From the NCBI RefSeq assembly GCF_900183575.1, contig NZ_FXUZ01000002.1, positions 62,001 through 126,000 on the forward strand: a DNA stretch of 64,000 nucleotides, given 5' to 3'. Below, one piece after another: positions 52,741 through 61,414 of this stretch. The position numbers and the translations under genes were made by a program. The stretch's first letter is position 1. The number at the start of each line of letters is the position of its first letter. The DNA is from Staphylococcus cornubiensis (lineage in GTDB: Bacteria; Bacillota; Bacilli; Staphylococcales; Staphylococcaceae). The notes below the pieces were generated by a model. It was not told the origin of the DNA and searched no databases. It was given only the letters and a program-made list of their open reading frames with translations.

Positions 52741-53694
52741 CTATTGTTTTTCCACAGACTTTGCTGTTTCTATTGCTTTTTGAATGTAGTCAACGGATTG
52801 GTCGAGTGCTGCTTTTTCTTCCTCATCTAGCTGAATAGGAAAGACTTCGTGATGACCTTCAAGATTCACACGTGTCGGCAAACTGAAGGCCACATTTTTA
52901 TAATCGTATACATTTTGATGTACAGTTGAAACCGTTAAAATGCGGTTTTCATCATAAAAAATGGCTTCAGCTAAATCAATCGCAACACGTGAAATGGCTG
53001 AGTTCGTCCAACCTTTTTTACGCATCACATCAAATGACACTTTATCGATTTGATCACGAATTGCCTGTTTAGAAATCGGTGTCGCGCCACTCAATTGTTC
53101 ATACTCCTCTAATGACATCCCCGCGATACGGACGCGGCTCCATACTGGGACAGTCGTTTTACCATGTTCCCCAATCACAAACGCTTCGACACTTTTTGGA
53201 TCAATACCGTAATGATCAGCAATTAATGTGCGAAAACGTGACGATTCCAACATCGTTCCGGTACCCATAATTTTTTGATGTGGATAGTTGTATTGTGTTT
53301 CAGCAATATAAGTCATCGTATCAACCGGATTCGAAATCATCATAATATGCGGTGATGTCGTCACTGCCGTAATTTGCGACATGATGTCTTGAATGATTTC
53401 CGTATTACGCGCAGTCAGTTTTGTACGATCCGCCATATCTGCATTTGAAGGAATACTTGCAGAAATAATAATTAAATCTACATCTGCTAACATATCATAA
53501 TTTCCCGCTTTAATTTTCGTATGGTGTGTCCCGCTTAAACATTGAAAATGCTGGTGATCTAGCGCTTCACCTTCCATTTGGTCAATATCCGTATCAATTA
53601 AAATAATTTCTTGGAACAATCCTGTATATTGAATATCTGTTAAAATCTGGCTGCCCACGCGTCCTAGTCCAATTAATGCAACTTTATTTGTCAT
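52741..53694 (-). CDS. L-2-hydroxyacid dehydrogenase of the lactate/malate family
   Basis: 317 residues. NAD-binding GLGRVGSQ near residue 10, ISNPVD near 124, GTGTMLESSRFR with the substrate-binding Arg, and the catalytic His in VIGEHGKTTVPVW. It would be annotated L-lactate dehydrogenase, but the active-site loop reads SASIPSNADMADRTKLTARN: two residues longer than LDH's QKPGETR loop, and the specificity position is neither Gln (lactate) nor Arg (malate). A longer loop is a trait of L-hydroxyisocaproate dehydrogenases, so a branched 2-oxo acid may be the substrate (inference). SD AAGGGGG. Minus strand, monocistronic, divergent from the M42 peptidase gene. Confidence 0.8.
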   Translation of the reverse strand: MTNKVALIGLGRVGSQILTDIQYTGLFQEIILIDTDIDQMEGEALDHQHFQCLSGTHHTKIKAGNYDMLADVDLIIISASIPSNADMADRTKLTARNTEIIQDIMSQITAVTTSPHIMMISNPVDTMTYIAETQYNYPHQKIMGTGTMLESSRFRTLIADHYGIDPKSVEAFVIGEHGKTTVPVWSRVRIAGMSLEEYEQLSGATPISKQAIRDQIDKVSFDVMRKKGWTNSAISRVAIDLAEAIFYDENRILTVSTVHQNVYDYKNVAFSLPTRVNLEGHHEVFPIQLDEEEKAALDQSVDYIQKAIETAKSVEKQ

Positions 53695-53874
53695 TTTAAA
53701 TCCCCCTTGTTGTGAAATAGTCGTCTGAAAGATACAAAAATGAATAGTGATAATGTTAGTATAAACCTTTCAAAATGACAGTTGCAATGAGTAATGGGTT
53801 CATTAATCGTCACATTATTATGAATTTTTGGTATGATAAATAAAACAACATCATTTGAAGGGGGACAATGAATT

Positions 53875-54948
53875 ATGAAAGAGACAAAAGCATTACTCCA
53901 ACAATTAACAGATCTTAACGGGATTGCTGGACATGAATACAATGTTAAAAAGGTGATGAATGACCTATTAGAACCGAATAGTGACGAAATGATTTATGAT
54001 AATTTAGGTGGCGTTTTCGGTAAAAAGTACTCAAAAACAGGTCAACGTACGATTATGATTGCGGGTCATCTTGATGAAATTGGATTTATGATTACAAAAA
54101 TAGATGACAACGGCTTTATTCGTTTTACACAAGTCGGAAGTTGGTGGAATCAAGTGATGTTATCACAAAAAGTGACCATTACAACAGATGAAGGTCGTGA
54201 AATTCGTGGTATTATCGGTTCCAAGCCACCACATGTGTTAACACCTGAAGAACGTAAGCGCCCAGTGGATATGAAAAATATGTTTATCGATGTCGGCGCA
54301 AAAGATAAAGCTGAAGTCGAAGCGGCAGGAATCGAAATTGGCAATATGATTACACCATATTCAGAATTTGAGACATTATTGAATGAAGATTATATGACCG
54401 CGAAAGCATTTGATAATCGCTTTGGTTGTGCCGTTGCAGTAGATGTGATGGACGAGCTTAAAGACGAAGATATTGACATTAATTTAGTCGCGGGTGCCAA
54501 TGTACAAGAAGAAGTCGGTCTACGTGGTGCAAAAGTTGCCGCGCATAAAGTGAAACCCGATTTAGCGATTGCTGTAGATGTCGGTGTTGCATATGATACA
54601 CCTGGATTAGAAAGTAATGGAGACACGAAAGTAGGGCAAGGTCCTATCGTATTAAATTTAGACGCTACAAATATTGGACATGTCGGCTTAATTCGTCACG
54701 TAAAAAAAGTGGCTAAAGCAAATGGCATCGACTTGCAGTGGGATTCCATTCCAGGTGGTGGTACAGATGCCGGAAGCTTCCATACTGCCTTAGACGGTAT
54801 TCCTTCTATCGCATTGTCGCTACCATTACGTTATATGCATTCAAATGTGTCGATTATTAGCCAAAAAGATTATCAAGCAGTCGTTAAATTAGTGACTGAA
54901 ATCATTCGTGCATTAAATGATGACGTTGTAGACGACATCATTTGGTAA
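53875..54948 (+). CDS. M42-family aminopeptidase
   Basis: 357 residues. Tetrahedral di-metal aminopeptidase (TET/PepA type): GHLDEIGFMI near residue 64, AKAFDNRFGCAVAVD near 180, the catalytic EEVGLRGA near 216, VDVG near 240 and GGGTDAGSFH near 305. Trims peptides in the cytoplasm, fitting the two peptide importers. Start ATG 53875 with AAGGGGG; an ATG 7 bases earlier is out of frame. Divergent from the dehydrogenase gene. Confidence 0.88.
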   Translation: MKETKALLQQLTDLNGIAGHEYNVKKVMNDLLEPNSDEMIYDNLGGVFGKKYSKTGQRTIMIAGHLDEIGFMITKIDDNGFIRFTQVGSWWNQVMLSQKVTITTDEGREIRGIIGSKPPHVLTPEERKRPVDMKNMFIDVGAKDKAEVEAAGIEIGNMITPYSEFETLLNEDYMTAKAFDNRFGCAVAVDVMDELKDEDIDINLVAGANVQEEVGLRGAKVAAHKVKPDLAIAVDVGVAYDTPGLESNGDTKVGQGPIVLNLDATNIGHVGLIRHVKKVAKANGIDLQWDSIPGGGTDAGSFHTALDGIPSIALSLPLRYMHSNVSIISQKDYQAVVKLVTEIIRALNDDVVDDIIW

Positions 54949-54969
54949 AACATTTAAAATAATAAAGTG

Positions 54970-55009
54970 GAACATCACACGACGGTATACAGTGATGTTC
55001 TGCTTTTTT
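54970..55009 (+). terminator. Terminator after the M42 peptidase gene
   Basis: GAACATCAC and GTGATGTTC form a perfect 9-bp stem followed by a T run. Confidence 0.85.
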
Positions 55010-55114
55010 ATATGAGGTAATAAAAATCTATTGTAGGAAACAAAAAGGTATTGTCTCAGTGCGTCAGTCATGATAGATTAGACAAAAATATATACATAGG
55101 AGAGGAGGCTTTCC

Positions 55115-56020
55115 ATGACACAACAACATCAAAAGCGATGGTTAGGTTATTTATTAGTCATTATAGGGGCGTCATTTTGGGGTGTAGGTGGAACAGTCTC
55201 ACAATGGCTCTTCCAACATGCAAATGTCGATGTGACATGGTTTGTAGCCGTTCGATTGATGATTTCAGGCGTATTACTCATTGGCATTGCCTTCATGACA
55301 CAAGGGCCGAAAGTTTTTCATATTTGGCGTGATAAACAATCCATAACGCAAATTTTAATTTACGGATTACTCGGCATGCTCGCCGTTCAATATACTTTTA
55401 TGGTAACAATCAGCTATGGTAATGCGGCAGTAGCAACATTACTACAATACCTTGGACTCATTTTTATCATTTTTTATCTTGTGTTTAAGAAAGTTACAAA
55501 AATAGGTACGAAAGAAATCATTGCAGTATTACTTGCATTAACAGGTACGTTTTTATTATTGACTAACGGTGACGTTCAAAATCTACAAGTTCCACGAATG
55601 ACAATTGTATGGGGATTATTGTCAGCCATTGCACTCGCATTTTACACGATTTTTCCAGTGAAATTATTAGCGCGCTGGAGTTCCCTCACTGTGGTGGGAT
55701 GGGCGATGTTCATTGGGGGCGTCGCATTAAGTTTCTTTCATCCGCCATGGCAAGTGGACTTTTCAACTTGGACAATAGAAACACATCTCTATTTTTGGTT
55801 TGCGATTATTTTTGGAACGATGCTCGCGTTTTGGTTTTACATTGATAGCTTACGTTATTTGCATCCACATGAATCGGGATTATTGGGCACACTCGAACCG
55901 TTAACAGCACTATTAACATCAGTCGTATGGTTGCACATTACATTCGGAATATGGCAACTTGTCGGTGTCGTATGCATCATCTTAATGGTCGTCGTCATAT
56001 CCGTCGTCAAAAATAAATAA
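55115..56020 (+). CDS. EamA/DMT-family transporter
   Basis: 301 residues with ten membrane helices in two EamA repeats (about 8-140 and 155-298). Repeat 1 begins WLGYLLVIIGASFWGVGGTVSQWLF; the second ends in LEPLTALLTSVVWLHITFGIWQLVG, the usual EamA close. Probably an exporter of amino acids or other metabolites; substrate unknown. SD GAGAGGAGG at spacing 7. Monocistronic. Confidence 0.85.
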   Translation: MTQQHQKRWLGYLLVIIGASFWGVGGTVSQWLFQHANVDVTWFVAVRLMISGVLLIGIAFMTQGPKVFHIWRDKQSITQILIYGLLGMLAVQYTFMVTISYGNAAVATLLQYLGLIFIIFYLVFKKVTKIGTKEIIAVLLALTGTFLLLTNGDVQNLQVPRMTIVWGLLSAIALAFYTIFPVKLLARWSSLTVVGWAMFIGGVALSFFHPPWQVDFSTWTIETHLYFWFAIIFGTMLAFWFYIDSLRYLHPHESGLLGTLEPLTALLTSVVWLHITFGIWQLVGVVCIILMVVVISVVKNK

Positions 56021-56220
56021 CGCTTATCACTGCGTAACTTTTTAAATTTGCATGAGAGATTAGCTGTATCTTAAACAGCACTTTATTCAAAACAATTGTT
56101 GTGCTCATGATAATGGTAGGTATAAATGAGGATCCAGAAGAAATGCTTTTGTAAGTTGAAAGAAGATGATGTAGATTTCTAATGCATCCCACTTCATTCA
56201 AGGGAGAAGAAAAAACAAAA

Positions 56221-56443
56221 GATTACATTAACGATGCATCTCAATATAAAAAAGCCTTATTGAATAGCACTTAGGTCGAGACTCCTGAGGCATAGAGCCG
56301 AAACCGAAAATCCACCAACGCTTCCACCAATGTAGTAGTTCAATCAAGCGTTGGTTAGTTGAGGTGAGGCGCCTCGGAACGCGAGACCCAAAGTGCAATC
56401 AATAAGGCGAATACAATAATATATGAAGCATCGTTATGTAATC
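56221..56443. repeat. Palindromic intergenic repeat, copy G (short form)
   Basis: 223 bp with clean terminal inverted repeats: GATTACATTAACGATGC at 56221-56237 and GCATCGTTATGTAATC at 56428-56443; the next inner arms GCCTTATTGAATAGCACTTA and AGTGCAATCAATAAGGC also pair. Centre: GAGACTCCTGAGGCAT, ACCAACGCTT paired with AAGCGTTGGT, and GAGGCGCCTCGGAACGCGA. No protein is encoded; the rest of the 56.02-56.51 kb gap shows nothing. Confidence 0.87.
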
Positions 56444-56514
56444 TGTAAGATAGGTCACTTACGAATTTTAACGAAATGAATTAGAAATGCTTAAAATCAT
56501 TTAAAGTCAACAAA

Positions 56515-56850
56515 CTAATGCATGTCATGAATTTTCATCATTAATCCATGCGGCACATCATCATGCGTCACAATCTCTTTCTTAATATATTCATTCGGCT
56601 CATCTTTTTTCGCAACAAGCTTCACAAAATCACCTTTCGCAGGTCTGAAATCATCATCAGTCGGAATCTTCACATTTTCCTCCACAGTTTTCTCAGACTC
56701 GCTCACTACCTTTTCAGCAGTCGTATCATTTTTCATATAACCGTAGTAGGTTTCTTTTTGTCCTGAAAGCATCATTGCGACGATAACACCTACTGTAATC
56801 ACTAACATGGCTACTATCAATACGATACCAATCGTTTGTTTTTCTTTCAT
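56515..56850 (-). CDS. Small membrane-anchored protein, conserved in staphylococci
   Basis: 111 residues: N-terminal membrane helix (IGIVLIVAMLVITVGVIVAMML, about 7-28), then a charged, probably extracellular part with a KIPTDDDFRPAKGDFVKLVAKKDEP segment. Either an uncleaved signal-anchor or a signal peptide. SD AAAGGAGACACGTCA at spacing 8. No known domain. Monocistronic. Confidence 0.7.
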   Translation of the reverse strand: MKEKQTIGIVLIVAMLVITVGVIVAMMLSGQKETYYGYMKNDTTAEKVVSESEKTVEENVKIPTDDDFRPAKGDFVKLVAKKDEPNEYIKKEIVTHDDVPHGLMMKIHDMH

Positions 56851-57075
56851 TGACGTGTCTCCTTTAATGAAATTTTTAGTTTTGACTCCATTTCAAGTCA
56901 CTTCTTATTGTATCGAATGAGAATGTTTTCTGGAAGTAAAATTTGGAAAGTGTATTTTTGCATTAAGTCTATTTATTTAGATTATTAATAGTATTAGATT
57001 TTAAAACAAATATATTTTAAAAATGAGTAAGCTAATGCTATGATGAAGGGAGCGTTGAAAAATAGAGGTGACGTG

Positions 57076-57288
57076 ATGCGCTTTTATGATTTTATGCTGG
57101 ATTTTCTAGGAGATCGAACCCCTTTAGGAAAGTTAGCACGCTTCATTAAAAGTGATGTCAATTATCCTAAAGAGCTGATACATCCAGATGAAATATTGAC
57201 ATACTTCCACAGCCTTGCCACAGTAGATAATAAATTGCTTGAATCGGTGAAACGTGCCATTCAATTGTATGTGAGTTATAAAAGCTAA
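57076..57288 (+). CDS. YozE SAM-like protein
   Basis: 70 residues from ATG 57076, preceded by GAGGTG. The pattern MRFYDFMLDFLGDRTPLGKLARFIKSDVNYPKE, followed by LLESVKRAIQLYVSYK, matches the YozE_SAM_like fold, a small helical domain of unknown role. Twelve codons of open frame upstream lack an SD. No terminator was seen before the MFS gene, but a 190-base gap separates them. Confidence 0.7.
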   Translation: MRFYDFMLDFLGDRTPLGKLARFIKSDVNYPKELIHPDEILTYFHSLATVDNKLLESVKRAIQLYVSYKS

Positions 57289-57479
57289 AGAACTGGGCAG
57301 AAGGTTGTACATGACGATTCATTTGTACGAAGATGAGTACTTCATCTTATCGCTTCATGAGTTCATTAACAGAAGATACTGAGAATGTTAATTTTTTCGT
57401 AAGATGTGAATGTTCTTGTGGTATAGTGACTATATTAAAAATTATAACTTCCATGATGTGAAGAGGTGGAGGGACAGCG

Positions 57480-58673
57480 ATGTCTGAGTTAAATCGACAC
57501 AATCGAATTCAAGATCAATGGTTACTCGTCTTCGGTATTATCTTGATTGCAGCAACATTACGTGCGCCATTAACATCCGTTGGGCCAGTGATTCAACAAA
57601 TTAAAACGGATTTACATATTAATAATGGAATTGCGGGCTTAATCACGACGATTCCACTCATTATTTTCGGTATCGTATCACCATTTGTATCGCGTATGCT
57701 TTCGAAAATTTCGATGTCACGCTTTTTATTTTTAACTTTAATTTTAACGATTGTGGCACTCGTTATTCGGGTTATGGGTGGTGTCTCGACTTTCTTTATG
57801 GGGACAGTACTGTTAGGCGTTTCAATTGCACTTGCCAACGTGACTTTGCCGGCTTATGCGAAATGGGCTTTTCCTACACAAATTGGCTTGATTACAGGTA
57901 TATATAGTGCGACGATGAATTTTACTGCAGGCTTAGGTGGGGGATTAAGTTATCCACTGTCTACGGTCACATCATTATCGTATCGCTTTTCACTTGTGTT
58001 TTGGGTTATTTTTGCAGTGGTTGCGCTCGTGATATGGTTACCTCAATTGAAGCAATTATCCCATTTACCTTCACAACAGCATGATGGATTAAGAAAGCCT
58101 ATTTATCGATCGAAAATTGCTTGGGCTGTTGCGCTTACGATGGCATTTCAGTCGATGATGTTTTATAGCATTGTTGCTTGGTATCCATCCATTTTAGTAA
58201 GTAAAGGGGTCAATCCAGAAATGGCCGGCTACTTTTTAATGCTCAACCAGTTTGCGCAACTCCCTATGACATTTACATTTCCAATTATTGCAGCAAAAAT
58301 GTCGACACAAAGAAGTTTGATCGGTATTGTCGCCGCTCTGATGAGTGTGGGGTTTACTTTACTATTTTTCGATAACACATGGCTATTACTTGTGGCAATG
58401 GTTTTGACAGGTATGGGGATTGGCGCATGTTTTAGTTTATGTATGACGATGTTTTCGATTCGTTCAAAAACAACAGCTGGTAGTATGGCACTCTCTGGTT
58501 TCGGGCAATCGATAGGCTATTGGGTCGCTGCGATTGGACCTTTCATGCTTGGACTGGCACACGACATTTTGAGTAACTGGACCATCGCTATTATTTTATT
58601 TTTATTGATGGTCGTTGGTGTACTGATTGCCGGTATGATTGCCGCACAAAACAAATATATTGAAGATGAATAA
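57480..58673 (+). CDS. MFS transporter, CynX/NimT type
   Basis: 397 residues, twelve membrane helices. Features of the CynX/NimT branch: LVFGIILIAATLRAPLTSVGPV at the first helix, ASALIET-like ALANVTLPAYAKWAFP, and the late GMGIGACFSLCMTMFSIRSKTTAGSMALSGFGQSIGYWVAAIGPF. The family carries cyanate, nitroimidazoles or other small anions; substrate unknown. SD AGAGGTGGAGGG. A strong terminator ends the gene. Confidence 0.85.
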   Translation: MSELNRHNRIQDQWLLVFGIILIAATLRAPLTSVGPVIQQIKTDLHINNGIAGLITTIPLIIFGIVSPFVSRMLSKISMSRFLFLTLILTIVALVIRVMGGVSTFFMGTVLLGVSIALANVTLPAYAKWAFPTQIGLITGIYSATMNFTAGLGGGLSYPLSTVTSLSYRFSLVFWVIFAVVALVIWLPQLKQLSHLPSQQHDGLRKPIYRSKIAWAVALTMAFQSMMFYSIVAWYPSILVSKGVNPEMAGYFLMLNQFAQLPMTFTFPIIAAKMSTQRSLIGIVAALMSVGFTLLFFDNTWLLLVAMVLTGMGIGACFSLCMTMFSIRSKTTAGSMALSGFGQSIGYWVAAIGPFMLGLAHDILSNWTIAIILFLLMVVGVLIAGMIAAQNKYIEDE

Positions 58674-58679
58674 ACAAAT

Positions 58680-58728
58680 AAGGGTTAAGACGAGGGGATA
58701 CTGAAGCCTTGTCCTAACCCTTATTTTT
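58680..58728 (+). terminator. Terminator after the MFS gene
   Basis: AAGGGTTAAGAC pairs with GTCCTAACCCTT (one bulge) and is followed by ATTTTTG. It lies between convergent genes. Confidence 0.78.
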
Positions 58729-58757
58729 GATGGTATAACATCTGCATGAGCATACGA

Positions 58758-60845
58758 TTACAACATATCTGATTGCTGCTGCGCTTGAGTTTTTGCAATA
58801 TGAATCAATTTAATCGCATCTGAAGCCAGTGTCGTGTTGTAACGGGACTGACCAAAATGATGTAGCTGAAGATTAAATAACAATTGATTGGATGAATGAA
58901 TCGTCGAGACAAAATGTGGCGGTAAGTAATAACCTTTTGCATTGTCCGCCAAAATGTAATCAATGTTGCTGTATTTGGGATGATACGTGTATTCGGCTAC
59001 GAAATGTTGATGCAACTCTAAAGTGCCGTACAATTCATATGTTAATTGATCTGTTAAATTTTGAGCGTGAAATGGATGGAACAATAAAATATCATATGCA
59101 AAAGGTGATTCATGGATGACATATGACTGTCCAATCACACTATGCGAATGATTAAAAGGTTGAATTAAGCGAAAAATATGTTGTAACGCTGTTTGATGTC
59201 CAAGTGCATTGAAATAGCCATTTATTTTTGGACTTTGGCTCATTAACGGTATACTTAACCCTTTGACGGTATGATGCATATTTAACCATATGTCTAACCA
59301 TTGTCCTGTTAGTGTTTTATCTTCTGATTGTTCGGAAAGCCATTCAGAGACACCTGATAATAAAATAGGGTGCTGATTCAAATTGTTGTCGTCGAGCCAA
59401 ACTTTGAGTTGACGATGAAATGGATGTTCTGACTGTAATGATGAAGCGTTTCGTTGTGACATACGACTTACACGTATCATATCAATCATATAATAATCAA
59501 AATCAATGCCATGTTGTAACGCACGTTGATTAAGAGGAATGTACATCAACAACGTGAATTGACAACGATTAAGTAAAGTTTTCATCTCTCGAACGATAAA
59601 TTTCAAATCACGTGCTAAAAGTGTTGCATGATCTAAGACGAGATTGAATTTCAACTGTGACATATCGAATGCAGTTGGAGACTGGCGTAGCACTTCTAAT
59701 AATGGCTGAAGGAAGTGTGATTTAAATGTCTCATAACTTTGCATTGATGTAATACGATATGCGATGCCAAATTGTTTCTGCACTAATTCACTTAAACGCG
59801 CGACTTCATCCAAGTTTTCAAATGTGATATACGTATGTGACTCCGGGTTAAAATACAGTGTGACAGGATTTGCTTTTGTCATCATATCATCATCAGTTGT
59901 ATTGAAAATTTGCATCATTTCACGCATTTGTTTGATTTCGAGCAGCAACACCTTAGAATGAATCATTCGTGTCTGTTGTGGCTGATTCAAATAAATGCTG
60001 ATAAGTTGTTGAGAATTGGTATTTTCTTCATAATCGAGCAAATGTCCTTCAAAATATTGATGATCAAATGGTTTGATGTTCACCTGAATGACTTTGTTTT
60101 GATGTTGTTTTCGAAACGCTATCGGACTGAACCCAGTGAAACGTTTGAATTGCTTAGAATAGTGATTATAACTACTAAATTGAAAGTGTAATGCGATATC
60201 ATTAATCGATTCGTTGGTGTTCAGTAGATAATAAATTGAAAGGCCAACCTTTAGTGAAACAAAATACTTTTTGAATGTATAATTTAAATATCTGTTAAAC
60301 AATGTTGAAATGTAAGATTCAGATACAAAAAAGTGCTCGCTTAATTCTGGCAATGATAATCGAGAAAGTGGTTTTTGATGTACATAGTCCATGATGTTTT
60401 TGAATAAAATACTTTTGACTTGTATTTGCGGAATATAAATTGTTCCTGTTTCGATAAAACATTCATTAACCAATGTTTCAATTATTGGCAAGAACACTTC
60501 GAAATATTTTTCCTCATCATTTTCAGTTATCACTTTTTTTATTTGTGAGGTCATTTTATTGTGGGATGATAACCTTTCTTGATTGAAATAGCCCAGTAAA
60601 TAATGAGGTTGGTATTCTGAAAAGTAGTGTAATGGAATAGAGATTTTTGCAACAGCTTGTGCATCTTTAACTTTAACAATGTCATTATGGTTAACAATTG
60701 CAACTTGATGATAGAAGTGACGCTTTTTACCGTTAAGCTCGAGTGTCAGGACGCCTTCAAATGAAACGAATAATTCTACGCGATTGAACACACGATATGC
60801 AGTAGATGTATGCTGTTTCATTAATTCAATAGTGATGCCTTGCAT
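58758..60845 (-). CDS. rsp: Large AraC-family regulator (Rsp-type)
   Basis: 695 residues. The N-terminus resembles an AraC sensor beta domain; residues about 155-255 form the AraC DNA-binding domain with two helix-turn-helix units (LSLPELSEHFFVSESYISTLFNRYLNYTFKKYF, then SINDIALHFQFSSYNHYSKQFKRFTGFSPIAFRK). The C-terminal 430 residues are a sugar-hydrolase-like region typical of the staphylococcal regulators Rsp and Rbf, of unknown role. Its place next to the sucrose PTS gene matches rsp in S. aureus, where it controls surface proteins, biofilm and toxin genes. Rbf is the alternative; identity with Rsp rests on position and length. SD AAAGAGGG. Confidence 0.75.
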   Translation of the reverse strand: MQGITIELMKQHTSTAYRVFNRVELFVSFEGVLTLELNGKKRHFYHQVAIVNHNDIVKVKDAQAVAKISIPLHYFSEYQPHYLLGYFNQERLSSHNKMTSQIKKVITENDEEKYFEVFLPIIETLVNECFIETGTIYIPQIQVKSILFKNIMDYVHQKPLSRLSLPELSEHFFVSESYISTLFNRYLNYTFKKYFVSLKVGLSIYYLLNTNESINDIALHFQFSSYNHYSKQFKRFTGFSPIAFRKQHQNKVIQVNIKPFDHQYFEGHLLDYEENTNSQQLISIYLNQPQQTRMIHSKVLLLEIKQMREMMQIFNTTDDDMMTKANPVTLYFNPESHTYITFENLDEVARLSELVQKQFGIAYRITSMQSYETFKSHFLQPLLEVLRQSPTAFDMSQLKFNLVLDHATLLARDLKFIVREMKTLLNRCQFTLLMYIPLNQRALQHGIDFDYYMIDMIRVSRMSQRNASSLQSEHPFHRQLKVWLDDNNLNQHPILLSGVSEWLSEQSEDKTLTGQWLDIWLNMHHTVKGLSIPLMSQSPKINGYFNALGHQTALQHIFRLIQPFNHSHSVIGQSYVIHESPFAYDILLFHPFHAQNLTDQLTYELYGTLELHQHFVAEYTYHPKYSNIDYILADNAKGYYLPPHFVSTIHSSNQLLFNLQLHHFGQSRYNTTLASDAIKLIHIAKTQAQQQSDML

Positions 60846-61260
60846 AATTGCCCTCTTTCGAATTCAATATTTTTCAAAAGTTTTGAAATGACTTAATAAA
60901 TATACATCATTATAAAATTATTGATTGTTGGACCACAATAAGGTTTAGCGTATTGTAAAAAGAAAGACTTAAAGTGAAGAAATAACGACATATCAAACGG
61001 TTTTAAAAGAGTGTAGAAAGCAATATACTTTAAAAAATGATATATCGGAGTCAAAAAAAGTGGTGAATCGGTCGAAGTGAAACTGCGATGTTAAAAAATC
61101 ATTAAAACGATATCATTTAAAATGGCATGGATTAAAAGTATGTGTACAAAGTAATGCACGACATGTTTTGAAGTAAGCTTACTATAACATATTTTTAACG
61201 TAGCGACACCCCTCATTTGATACATAAATAATTAATCAAACAAGAATTGTTGAATGGGTA

Positions 61261-61289
61261 TTGATTATCTTTTTGAAAACGAATACAAT
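61261..61289 (+). promoter_or_regulatory. Promoter of scrA
   Basis: TTGATT (61261-61266) and TACAAT (61284-61289) with a 17-base spacer. Transcription would begin near 61296. A cre site overlaps the spacer and -10, and a LacI-type operator lies immediately after the start. Confidence 0.7.
61274..61287. promoter_or_regulatory. CcpA (cre) site in the scrA promoter
   Basis: TGAAAACGAATACA fits the consensus TGNNANCGNWNNCA at every fixed position and overlaps the -10, so CcpA would repress scrA when a better sugar is used. Confidence 0.65.
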
Positions 61290-61303
61290 AAACATGATAG
61301 ATT

Positions 61304-61321
61304 TTTGGTACCGGTTCTAAA
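61304..61321. promoter_or_regulatory. LacI-family (ScrR-type) operator
   Basis: TTTGGTACCGGTTCTAAA is an interrupted palindrome around the ACCGGT centre typical of LacI-family operators. It lies at about +9 to +26 of scrA. Sucrose repressor ScrR is the likely binder by gene context; the scrR gene is not in this window. Confidence 0.65.
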
Positions 61322-61414
61322 ATAGGTTTTGAAAGCAATGCACATGCCGATTTGAACCTTTACACTGCTTTTAAAACCGATTTGTGAATGAAAGTCAACT
61401 TAAGGAGTGATGTT

